From Pempheris klunzingeri (lineage: Eukaryota; Chordata; Actinopteri; Acropomatiformes; Pempheridae), in assembly GCF_042242105.1 (NCBI RefSeq), contig NC_092034.1, positions 770,144 through 834,143 on the forward strand: a stretch of 64,000 nucleotides of DNA, in the 5' to 3' direction. A program made the translations under genes and the position numbers. Below the pieces are notes generated by a model, which saw only the letters and a program-made list of their open reading frames with translations, did not search any database and had not been told where the DNA came from. Position 1 is the first letter of the stretch, and each line of letters starts with the position of its first letter. Below are positions 53,617-64,000 of this stretch, in pieces.

Positions 53617-56600
53617 TTGACAGAAGGGGGCAGATGAAACCATTCATCACCCAGAGGAGGGATGAACAGGAAGATAATGATAGCGTCCATCCGGAAAAAA
53701 ACTGTTTTTTGAGGAAGTTTTCAGCACAGATGGTGACGTGAAATCCTTCAGTCAGACCAGCACAGGAGTGTTTGATAGGAAGAGATTCAACAGGAAGCGT
53801 TCGCTCATTTTAACATGGTTTCCTCAGCTATGAGTCGGAATTTTTACCATCCGGTTTTTGGACATTTGTTAGAGGTGTTTACTCAGATTGCGTCCAGGGT
53901 CGACAAAATTAAAGAACTACAGCACTTCAGGACTGTTATGAAAAATGAGGACATGTGCCTCCCATTTTGAGCTCACTGTTTACACAAAAACATTCAGCAA
54001 TCCACCTTGACATAACATTAGAGATTGTGTATTTATGAAGAATGTCTAAATCTTCACCAGCGGCTATGAGCGTAGAGCTAACTGAAGCAGCTTGTTGTGA
54101 CGAGTCTGTAGATCCGTTCTGTAATGTTCTCAGTCTAACAAGGTAAACTGGCGCAACCATCTCATCTTTAGCTCTACGCTCCAAAATACTGTGACTTGGC
54201 ACTTAAAAACAGCCCCCCTGTGGAGTTACGTTCACTAAAATGCGTTGTGTGTTAAGCTGAGCACCCGACAAATCTGCTGTCTTTGCTCCGGCAGATGCGT
54301 CTGGTCTCGGGATCGCACCAATCAAAACCATTTATCTAATATAATTTGAAACAGAGGAGCACTGTTGAGGTATTTTCATAGACAACCAAGATGGCTGCCG
54401 CTAATGTGGAACGTTCTGTTGTTCAGTATATTTCCTCTAAAAGAAAAACAAACTGTCCGGTTGCCTCCAGATACTCTATCGCCTGCGCCCATTGATAGAA
54501 AATAACCGTGACGTTCCAGACGATGTGGCATTTTCCAGTTGGTCTGGTGATGCCAGGCTAGTTGTGTGTATTCTTGAGACCCTTTGCTGCGCTTCTTGGC
54601 CTGTTATTGCCACGAAAAGTTAATGAGTGACATTTGAGAGATGTTATATGATGTGCATCTCATCACCCACATCCTCATGAGCAAGCCAACCAAAATGGGG
54701 AAAAAAGTGTTATTAGCAGTCAGGAATCTGCAAGTTACTTTTAATGTGGATTAATGGTAATTATAAGCTTGCTAACACTTAATTACAAGCTAGCTTCCTG
54801 TGGTGACCCTGTGTTGGTTAGCCATACAGACGCTATAGCTAGCTAGCTAGCTAACACGCTGCACTTTCTGAACATTAAAGCAATGAGGACATGATCAGAC
54901 ACAAACTTCACTGTTATATTTCGTTGACAGTCAAGAATGCAGTTAGATATCTACAAAGCTAACGCACCGTTAATGCCATATGGCAGTTATGGTAATTATT
55001 GTTTACCGACTTGCTAAAAGCGTTTACATCAACATCCAAGTCCAAACTACAACTGGATTATTTTTCTGAAATCTCTGGTAAAACCTGCTTTGCACTCAAT
55101 AATGCAGAAGTGCCAGAAAAAGCAAACAATTATGGGTCCTTCACATCAACTACGACATTATTCAAGCTAATTTAATGACTTAAATGCTGTGTGTCCCTGT
55201 ACAGGGCTTTTTTTAACACTCACACGACCAATTCAGCAAACATATAACCGCCCTGACTCGTGCAGTGACGTTCGCTCGCGAGTCGTAAACACGGGAATCT
55301 TTTTCTCGGCTACCGTCCCTCCGTCCCACATGAAACATGGTCACCAGAGGATTCATTATGCCCCTGACAGAAGTGACGTTTTCTTTCTCCCGTCTGTCAA
55401 CAACAAGAAAAGGACAACTTTAAATAGTTGAACATTTAGCAGGAAAAACCTCGCTCGTCCCAGCTGATGACGGAGGTTTGGAGACGTGCCGCGGACAAAT
55501 TGGCTGTTTTGGAAATGAGGAGAGATGAATGTGGGAGGATGATTCACTCTGAGTGACAGAGGGAAGACTGATTCATTCGTTAGAGGGGACGTTTTGATGA
55601 AGTCTGTCAGGAAAGAGGAATTAGGTGGGTAGTTTATGAAGCGGCAGACAGTTTCTCAGATTTGATGCGTTCATGGCAACTTGATCCTTGTTGGAAGGTT
55701 TCAGGGTTGATGGTTGGTTTTCTGTGCGTCAGCCTGTCGGCAGAGAAAAGCTTTTGCATAAATAGGAATAAACAATGGGCACTTTTAGACGGAAACAAAG
55801 CACCAAACAGAACAGCAACGAGAACACGTCATCATTACCGTCTTTGTCTCTTTCTCTGACTTTGAGCTCAGATACAACAACACGTCGACGGCGCCACACA
55901 ATTCATGTTCAGTTCCCGTCTAAACGCTGAAATATCCCCTTTCAGTCGGTGCATCTCTCCATTCATACACACCACGCCTAACTTATCACTTAAAATGCTC
56001 AATTCAACTGATCGATACATCGATCCATTGAAGGACTAAATTTATATCCCCCTATGAAAGATGGTAACAAGTCATTTTTAGGCCGTATTGATGTTTCGTA
56101 CACGGTCAGATTGAGAGACGTGTTGATATTGATACTTTTTTGACAGAAAGACTTAAAAGTTGAGTATATTTTGTCAATGACAGTTTGTAACGTTTGTGTG
56201 ATTAGAGAAGAGAAATATTTGTCATCAGCAAGAGTCTGTGAGTGCCTGCTTCCCCAAAAAATACAGGCAGCTGCTCTTCAGAGTGTTAATAATAGCAAAG
56301 CAAAGCATTGTTGGGGAAGAACCACTAAAAACATCAGCTTAGGCAACAGCTACAGTATGTTGTGATTTGGACTACACACATTTGTCTTTGTAAAACCCAC
56401 CGGACACTAAAAAGTCATCAAGATCAGGAGGAAAACAAGATTTTCTGTGCCATCGTGGAGTTGTGAGATTTAACCTGAACAAAACAAAGGTCATTTCTAA
56501 CATACTTCACAGAGGTATGCCATCTGCAGGGCTCTGCTCGTTAAAGTATCCACCCAAATGATGCCAAGTCGTATGGAACCCCCCCCCAAACGATACCTGC

Positions 56601-59600
56601 ATTCGATCCTCTTTGTACAAAGATCCAGAAAGAAAATTACCGCTCGACTTCTTTTGCTCGCAACCAATCACCACAACTATTCTTCGGTTTAACACGACGT
56701 GTAATTGGCCCACTATCGCATCAACCCGTTCGGTCTGTGGCGTGAAGTGAAGTTGGGGTGCCATGATGCCACCTTTACGTTTGAAGGCATGACTACACTT
56801 CAAGCCTGTGGCCTTTAGTAAAGTAAATGCATAAAACGCAGACGAATTGTTGAATGAAGAACGCTACTGGTGAACGTTTTAATCAGGTCAGTGTAGAAAC
56901 ATCAAGTCAAAGTGAATGAAATTAAAAGATTGTCCGTGCCATGATGATCACCTGCTTAACAAAGATTGTCATTTACTCTATCAGCCGCTTCCCCAAAATC
57001 CTGTTTCAACATGAAGTTCTCCACATTGTTGCAGCGGGATGCTCTCTTTTCTCACTGGGACTCTAAATTGAATTCTGTTACCTTTTCTTACACCTGCTCC
57101 CACAAAGTGCACTTGTTTTTATTTTTGTCGGAGAAGACAGAGGAAGAGTGTGCAGGGACATCAGATTGTATCTCAACCAGGACTCTTTCAAAGTAAAGAC
57201 GCAGGACAGCTTGAGGCCGAGCGCCGGTCACCTGATTGATTGTCTCGGTCACGAATGTCATTAACTCAACCTTCGCCGATGGAAAGGCCTCGAGTTTGGT
57301 TTACTGGTCCTTAAACCCTGCGTCCATGCTGCATTACAACACGGACTTTCACGAACTTCACTACCCATTTGTTGCAAAGGATGATGGGTATAACTTTCGG
57401 ATAACAGATTACCCATACAGCACGGACGCCCATGATGATGGAAAAATCTGTGTTGGACCTCATTATGACAAAAGCAATGTCCTGCCATGTGAAGGACGTG
57501 ATCTGACCACAGTGGCGGCAGCAGAGTGGACGGTGTGTGTCGAACTGTTAGCGACAGCTGGATGTTTTCCAGACTGACAGACGTCTCGGCGGTCAGTTTG
57601 GAAACCGACGTGCACAAGATTGGATTCAGATGGATAAAAACGATCCAGTCTTTATTTTTTACACCTTTGTGGCTAAATTCACAGACTTCGGGAAGCTCGA
57701 GCAGATTCATCTCGGACTGAGGTCAGAAACGACATCTGGTTCGACTGAAACCAGGCCAGATTTTGCGCCTGAGGCTTAAGAGTTCGCCGAGGCCGAAGGA
57801 CCTCGTCAAGAAAGCTCCAGGGCGATACCGAGCCGTTGATGTTGTGGTTGATGGTGTGTTTTGTTTATCTGAACTAATAAGGTTATATATCTCCATGGTT
57901 ACAGAGTGCCATTTCTACTTGACAACTGTTACTACTTAGCGTTAGATAGAGCTGTTCTCGCTCTGTGTGGGTGTGGACGTTCGATCCGGAGTGACTGGAG
58001 AAGTCTGTCTGTAGCTCTGGTTTCCAAAGCCCCTGCAGCTCCGAGGTCGGCCTCGTCAAGGGAACCAGCTCGTCCTGGTGTGACATCTGCCATTTAATTG
58101 AAGCTCTTACCTAAATTTCCTCGCAGCACCGGGAGAGTGTTGACACTGTCTGGGGAGTGGAAATAGACAGATTGGGGGCGTCTTGGTGTTCTTCCCTTGT
58201 GATCATAGGAAGAACCAGTGTTTTAATACTTGACAGGACGTGATTGAACACTCGTGGTGCTGTGAGGCATTTCAGGGCTAAATCCATATTATTGATAAAG
58301 GCTTTGATGATCTTCCTGTACATGAGGCCGATGCCGGTGCGTTTGGAAACCCTGTCTTTACCTCTTTTTGTTGAGTTCAACCAGGACTAGTTTTCATCAA
58401 ATGTCGGTGGACGGAAACATTCACACATAGTCCTCTCTGATAGAAGAGTTTCACACTGACTGGATTCACATCGACAGGTCAGACATTTAAACAGTTTTAA
58501 CAAGAAAAATGACTCCAGATATCTTGTTTAAAAGCTAAAACTGACTACTTCTAATGCTTTTAAAGCTCGGACAAGCCCACAAATAACTTCAAAAGTAAAG
58601 GTTAACTACTACTTTGGGAACTTTTGGCTAAAAAAACATCTTAAGCAAACGTTGATCAACCTCTACTGGTGATTTGTTCCACTAGTTATCTCTTCCCACA
58701 TAAAGCTGAAGACAAAGCTGAAGGTCAGCTGAAACCGTCAAGGATTGTTTTCCAACAACACGCCAAACCACTGGTCAGAAACCTGTGGAGTTCTGGAGGT
58801 TTACGACCTTACAAATCCCACAAGAACGCAAACTGTTGTGTTAACTCGTACCAAAACAAACAGCTCAAACATCATATCATACACTTAGAAGGTCTCAGTT
58901 TGTGGGTCACCGTCAGTCAAATGAGTTCAATAAAATGCAACTGGATCTGAAGACTAAGTTACGTATTTCACACTATTATGAGTCACTCTGAAAGTCACTC
59001 GGCTGCACACGATTATTAACACGTTTGTTTTGATAAGAGAGCGACGAATTGTTCCACTTTGGGGAAACAGCACCGGCCCTGAAATGTGAACCCAGTCAAA
59101 GTCTTAGATAACTCTGATGTATTTTGGCCTCATTAAATGTTCACCATTTTGGCTCTTTGGTCAACTTTCACTTGTTGTGAGGAGATTGGAAGCAGCTTCA
59201 CTTGTGGTGTTTAACAAAGTTATTTAATTTACTAAAACGTCAGTATGTCCCTTCTATCGTAGGAGCCCCTCCCTCTGTCTAAATAATGTTTCTATCTCTT
59301 CTCTTCTGTCCTTCCTGTTTGCATGAGGTTTCTGTCGGAGTCGTCGAAGGCAGCAGAGAAGAGATTAGCCTTTGAAATCCCTTAATATTATGACGATAAC
59401 GATGCTAATTATTAGTAATACTAAATTAAATTGTGAGTGTGTATGTGTGAATGTATGTGTGTGACCTAACTAAACCAGCCTGTTCTAAAAATGTGTGAAG
59501 ATATACTGAATAAAAATGTCAAACCCAACTGGAACTGATTTATTGATGATAAAAACAGCAATAAAGTCAAATTACACTCTGCTGTAGATTTACCAACTCA

Positions 59601-59922
59601 CAGATTATTCTCAAAATATGTTAGCATTATAGATGTTTTATTATTAGCTAGCATAGCATTAGCCGGAAGCTGCAGAGGGGTTAGCCTAGCATTAGCTTTA
59701 CACTGATATCAAGTATTTAAGATTTACAACGTGTTAATTTGTGTAAAGATTATTATTATCATCACAGGAGCATTTTAGCATAAACACACAGACTGTATAA
59801 GAAGTGGACATTGCCACCGTGATGTTACCTGTTGGTTTGTGGACCGCCATTTTGAAACCACCATCTTGTTTTTGGAGCCAGAAGTGATGATTGATTTTTT
59901 TTCCCACCTACATTCTGCGAAG
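53617..59922. other. wbp1l 3' flank / possible long 3'UTR, repeat-poor
   Basis: Almost no tandem repeat or dispersed element is visible in about 5.9 kb, unlike the rest of the window. An AATAAA at 59509-59514 could end a very long wbp1l 3'UTR. Short frames (57236-57577 plus, 58111-58380 minus, 56507-56803 minus) have no recognisable domain and no supporting splice structure; I do not call them genes. Confidence 0.4.
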
Positions 59923-60319
59923 ACCCTCCTCTGATTGGTCGGGTTCAGACAGGACCCTCCTCTGATTGGTCGGGTTCAGTCAGGACCCTCCTCTGATTGG
60001 TCGGGTTCAGACAGGACCCTCCTCTGATTGGTCGGGTTCAGTCAGGACCCTCCTCTGATTGGTCGGGTTCAGACAGGACCCTCCTCTGATTGGTCGGGTT
60101 CAGTCAGGACCCTCCTCTGATTGGTCAGGTTCAGTCAGGACCCTCCTCTGATTGGTCGGGTTCAGACACGACCCTTCTCTGATTGGTGGGGTTCAGTCAG
60201 GACCCTCCTCTGATTGGTCGGGTTCAGACAGGACCCTCCTCTGATTGGTCGGGTTCAGACACGACCCTCCTCTGATTGGTCGGGTTCAGACAGGACCCTC
60301 CTCTGATTGGTCAGTGAGC
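59923..60319 (+). repeat. 31-bp CCAAT-box tandem array (about 13 units)
   Basis: Unit: GACCCTCCTCTGATTGGTCG then GGTTCAG(A/T)CAG. It shares CCTCTGATTGGTCGG and TCAG with the 36-bp satellite that begins 25 bp further on. It ends in TCAGTGAGCA, the same end as the two-unit copy at 8870-8962. Confidence 0.93.
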
Positions 60320-60344
60320 AAGAGACGGCAGCAAGAGACACTGA

Positions 60345-61326
60345 CACTTCTTTATAGACTGATACCGACCAATCAGAGGACGCTTCTTTACACAGACTGA
60401 TACCGACCAATCAGAGGACGCTTCTTTATAGACTGATACCGACCAATCAGAGGACGCTTCTTTACAGACTGATACCGACCAATCAGAGGACGCTTCTTTA
60501 TACAGACTGATACCGACCAATCAGAGGACGCTTCTTTACAGACTGATACCGACCAATCAGAGGACGCTTCTTTATAGACTGATACCGACCAATCAGAGGC
60601 CGCTTCTTTATACAGACTGATACCGACCAATCAGAGGACGCTTCTTTATACAGACTGATACCGACCAATCAGAGGCCGCTTCTTTATACAGACTGATACC
60701 GACCAATCAGAGGACGCTTCTTTATACAGACTGATACCGACCAATCAGAGGACGCTTCTTTATACAGACTGATACCGACCAATCAGAGGACGCTTCTTTA
60801 TAGCCTGATACCGACCAATCAGAGGACGCTTCTTTATACAGACTGATACCGACCAATCAGAGGTCGCTTCTTTATACAGACTGATACCGACCAATCAGAG
60901 GACGCTTCTTTATACAGACTGATACCGACCAATCAGAGGTCGCTTCTTTATACAGACTGATACCGACCAATCAGAGGACGCTTCTTTATAGACTGATACC
61001 GACCAATCAGAGGACGCTTCTTTATACAGACTGATACCGACCAATCAGAGGTCGCTTCTTTATACAGACTGATACCGACCAATCAGAGGACGCTTCTTTA
61101 TACAGACTGATACCGACCAATCAGAGGACGCTTCTTTATAGACTGATACCGACCAATCAGAGGACGCTTCTTTATACAGACTGATACCGACCAATCAGAG
61201 GACGCTTCTTTATAGACTGATACCGACCAATCAGAGGACGCTTCTTTATAGACTGATACCGACCAATCAGAGGACGCTTCTTTACACGGACTGATACCGA
61301 CCAATCAGAGGACGCTTCTTTACACA
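60345..61326 (-). repeat. 36/38-bp satellite array 3 (about 27 units)
   Basis: The same orientation as array 2. Here 38-bp units (TTTATACAGAC) predominate, and there are private variants AGAGGCCGC and AGAGGTCGC. It stops 9 bp from the reverse-strand polyadenylation signal of cyp17a2, so it directly abuts that gene's 3' end. Confidence 0.95.
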
Positions 61327-61334
61327 ATCTGTGG

Positions 61335-61340
61335 TTTATT
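61335..61340 (-). terminator. cyp17a2: cyp17a2 polyadenylation signal (AATAAA)
   Basis: AATAAA on the minus strand (TTTATT on plus) lies 40 bp after the cyp17a2 stop. It predicts a very short 3'UTR whose cleavage site would fall at the edge of, or inside, satellite array 3. Confidence 0.65.
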
Positions 61341-61379
61341 TGTGATTCTTGTCATTCATCTTAATAGTCCCTCCCACTT

Positions 61380-64000
61380 TCATTTAGCCCCGCCCTCCCA
61401 CCCCGCCCTCGCAGTAACAATGACCTTATAAGGTAACGGCTGCAAAACCACACCGAGCCGGCCCTGCAGGTTGGGCGGGGGAGCCCCGTCCGGCAGCCTG
61501 AAGCTCATTCGCTGAAGCAGAGAGGACAGGAAGAGGAAGAGCTCCAGCCTGGCCAGTGATTCGCCGACGCAGACTCGAGGTCCCGCCCCAAAGGGCAGGA
61601 AGCACGGGGGCGTAACCCGCCGGCCCCGGTCGTCTAGGAAACGATCTGGAGAGGCGGGAAAACAAGGAGGTGGTGTGTTCAGGTGTTCCCGTTAACGGCA
61701 GATGTTTTCAACAAGGTGGTTGTGTTTGTTTTCGTGTTTCGAGTGTTTTACCTGGGTTGAACAGGTCGGGTTTGTCCCAGTGTTTGGGGTCGTGGTGAAT
61801 CGACCACATGTTGACCAAAACACGAGTCCCACGACTGACAGAGTGACCTCCAATACTACAAGAGAGAGAGAAACTTATCAATTATTTATATTATTGATTA
61901 ATCTGCAATTAGCATGTGGAACGTAGCGTAGTAAGCTAGCTAGCTAGCAGGTGACGCATATGGTTCGAGACGAAAGGATGTAGATCACACCAAACTAAAT
62001 GGTACTCTACCTTGACTGCAGAATGAAACTCGTTTTGAGGTGAGGTGGGGGGGCTATTGTACACTCAACGGTGTTATTATTAGCAGTTATAGTTATACGA
62101 AGTGCAAGTTAACATCTTGTTTGATAAGTTAGCATCTTATGCACACAAGATTAAATAAAAAAAAGTGTACTTCCTGTTATCACCACCAGGGGGCGATGTT
62201 AACATTGTCTTTCTCCAGATGGACGCTCATATTAACGATACATCTGACATGACTTAAACACATCTTAAGCCCCTGCCTCCACAGGAAGGGGCGGGGCTTG
62301 GCCTGTCTGTAGTTGGTGATTGGCTCGTTAATCGACTGATTGTTTCGGCGGCGGTACTGAGGTGGCGTCCTACCTGCTGTCAGTCATGGCGGTGTGCGGG
62401 ATCAGCACGGGGCTGACCGGCCGGATCCTCATGCCCTCGTTGATGACGCAGTCCAGGTAGGGAAGCCGGCTGCGGTCCGACACGCTCACCGCTCGCTCGC
62501 CGCCCACGTGCTCGTCCAGCTCCTTCTGCACGCGCTCCTGGACCTGGAGGGGGCGGGGCACCGCAACCACGAGCATCGTTTATAACGAGTACTACGTCTA
62601 ATCACCAAATAATTACCCACAAAGTACAAGATCTGTATATCTGTATCTTATAATTACAGTGTTTAAGTTATGATTAAGAAAATCACCTCATATTTATAAT
62701 TATGGAATATAATGAACAGACGTTACGATCCTGAGATCTACATTTACAGACATGATTATTCTTTATTACACGTTGTTGCTGTTGAATAAAGAATCTGGTT
62801 GGTCAATTACAGTTATTTCTGTATAACAAACCGTTTCTATGGACGCTGTTCTGATAGTGGAAGCAATAAAAGAATTTTTAAATCAATAAAACTGTTTTTT
62901 TAAGTCTATTTTGTGTCAAATTGCTGATTTCTTTAGTACAAAGATAATGTGCAGCCAGCCAGGTCATTATTACAAAACAGCGTTAGAGACGAGCTCGTTT
63001 AGTCCTGATTTCATTTACAACAAATCATTTCCATGTCCTGTGAGTTCAGACTCTACAACATTAGTGGAAATACACGAGTGCCAGCGCCGTGTTTGTACCT
63101 CCGGGTGGTGCAGCAGGTAGGCCAGGATCCACAGCAGGGTGGTGGAGGTCGTCTCCACTCCGGCGCCAAACGCTTCAGCCGCCGTCATCAGGACGTGGTC
63201 GTCCGTGATCCTCTCCTCCTCCTCCTCCTCCTCCCCAGACCCAGGTGACCTTCGACCCCGCCTGCTGTCCGTCTTGCCCTTTAATAAGGCGTCCAGGAGG
63301 TCACGGGGGTCTCCGTCACTCAGCGACGCCTGGACGAGGAGTCAAACTCATCAGTTTGGAGGTTTGATGAACAGTTTATAGTGAACCAGCCCCCCCCCAG
63401 CATCCATTGGTACCAACCATATTTCTTCCTAAACCTAACCAAGCAGTGTTTTACTTTGAAAGTTTAGCCCGTTATTGCTAACTTGACCGCAGAATGAGAA
63501 CGTGTAGTTGTGACGCTGTGACGACGCTAAACGCGACACTATTACACACTTTGACCTGATGCCAAATGCAAGTTAACATTTTGTTTACACGTTAGCATTA
63601 GCATTAGCTTGTTGTGCACACAACATAAAAAAGAATTTAAAACTCTGTCAAAAACTTCCTGCTATCACCACCAGGGGGCTGATGTGAACGTCATCTTTCT
63701 CCAGATGGACGCTCATTTTAACGATACAGCTGACATGACTTAAACACACCTAAAGGAACAAAAATCAGCAACTCCCAGGAAGAGATTCTGTCAGTAAACG
63801 TCACACGAGTTTGTTCGTACAGTTTGACAAATGCTGTAACATCTTTTATTCATAAATGACGCCTGTTATCAGTTAAACTACAAACATGGCCGCTCTGTGA
63901 CGAGCTGCGGTTGCTCCCAATTGTCGTGTTGACCTCATGGCGTGTGCTGCAGCGCCCCCTTCAGGACAGACTGTGTTTTCAAACGTTACCTTGTGCTCCT
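61380..64000 (-). CDS. cyp17a2: Cytochrome P450 17A2 (steroid 17-alpha-hydroxylase), partial, last five exons
   Basis: Exons: 64000-63990 (cut by the window, EHK), 63329-63099, 62543-62374, 61855-61752, 61645-61380; phases join. Seen: DLLDALLKGK, I-helix AFGAGVETTSTTLLW, VQKELDEHVGGERAV, RIRPVSPVLIPHTAMTD, the NMWSIHHDPKHWDKPDLFNP block, and the heme loop LPFGAGPRVCVGESLARLEL with the Cys thiolate. This is CYP17A. The ERR-type K-helix reads NEGMRIRP rather than REVLRIRP, and the loop has GPRVCVG instead of GVRVCLG; from memory these fit teleost CYP17A2, which has 17-hydroxylase but little 17,20-lyase activity. A Glu7 run (GSGEEEEEEER) lies before the I helix. Neighbour wbp1l matches human WBP1L-CYP17A1 synteny. 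Confidence 0.82.

Noticed and set aside
57236..58380. Possible gene or retrocopy from frames at 57236-57577 (+), 57526-57720 (+) and 58111-58380 (-)
   Set aside because: Their peptides look protein-like in places, but I recognise no domain, the frames are on different strands or phases, and no splice structure links them.

Overview
The window looks like nuclear genomic DNA of a teleost fish, probably a percomorph. It has split genes with GT/AG introns, vertebrate gene families, a cyp17a2-type P450 (a teleost paralogue), very dense (CA)n and minisatellite DNA, and dispersed repeats of the kind found in fish genomes. No prokaryotic, organellar or viral gene was seen. Gene models below were assembled by hand from translations, splice signals and phase matching. 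Exon ends are exact where stated; UTR ends are inferred.

Layout. (1) 1-3531: topors (minus, cut by the window start) lies head to head with the microprotein gene smim27 (plus), the same pairing as human TOPORS and SMIM27/TOPORS-AS1. (2) 7302-20886 (minus): a complete 23-exon receptor guanylyl cyclase of 866 aa. It has an intact cyclase domain but a short cysteine-rich ectodomain instead of the usual natriuretic-peptide-receptor fold. (3) 23871-36807 (plus): nephronectin (npnt), 13 exons, 720 aa, with EGF repeats, a Thr/Pro mucin-like stretch built on a 21-bp repeat, RGD and a MAM domain. Genes 2 and 3 are head to head across an AT-rich 22-bp tandem array. (4) 40145-41948 (minus): a two-exon C2H2 zinc-finger gene. 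(5) 47746-53616 (plus): wbp1l, greatly enlarged by a coding 30-bp repeat. (6) 61380-64000 (minus): the 3' exons of cyp17a2, tail to tail with wbp1l. WBP1L-CYP17A1 adjacency is also known in human 10q24.

Repeat landscape. One 36/38-bp satellite occurs as three separate arrays (11966-13548, 27324-28430, 60345-61326), the last two inverted relative to the first. The first array contains a 12-unit higher-order repeat. A related 31-bp array abuts the third one, and an apparently unamplified ancestor sits at about 8907-8960. A palindromic, MITE-like foldback family is scattered at about nine places. A second dispersed element occurs twice, once with an internally amplified 50-bp unit. Six of twelve npnt acceptors, and one cyclase acceptor, have a (TG)n run directly at the 3' splice site.

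No operon-like cooperation is expected between these genes. The strongest candidates for something little described are the orphan receptor guanylyl cyclase, the satellite family with its local dispersal, and the (TG)n-marked, frame-neutral npnt exons.
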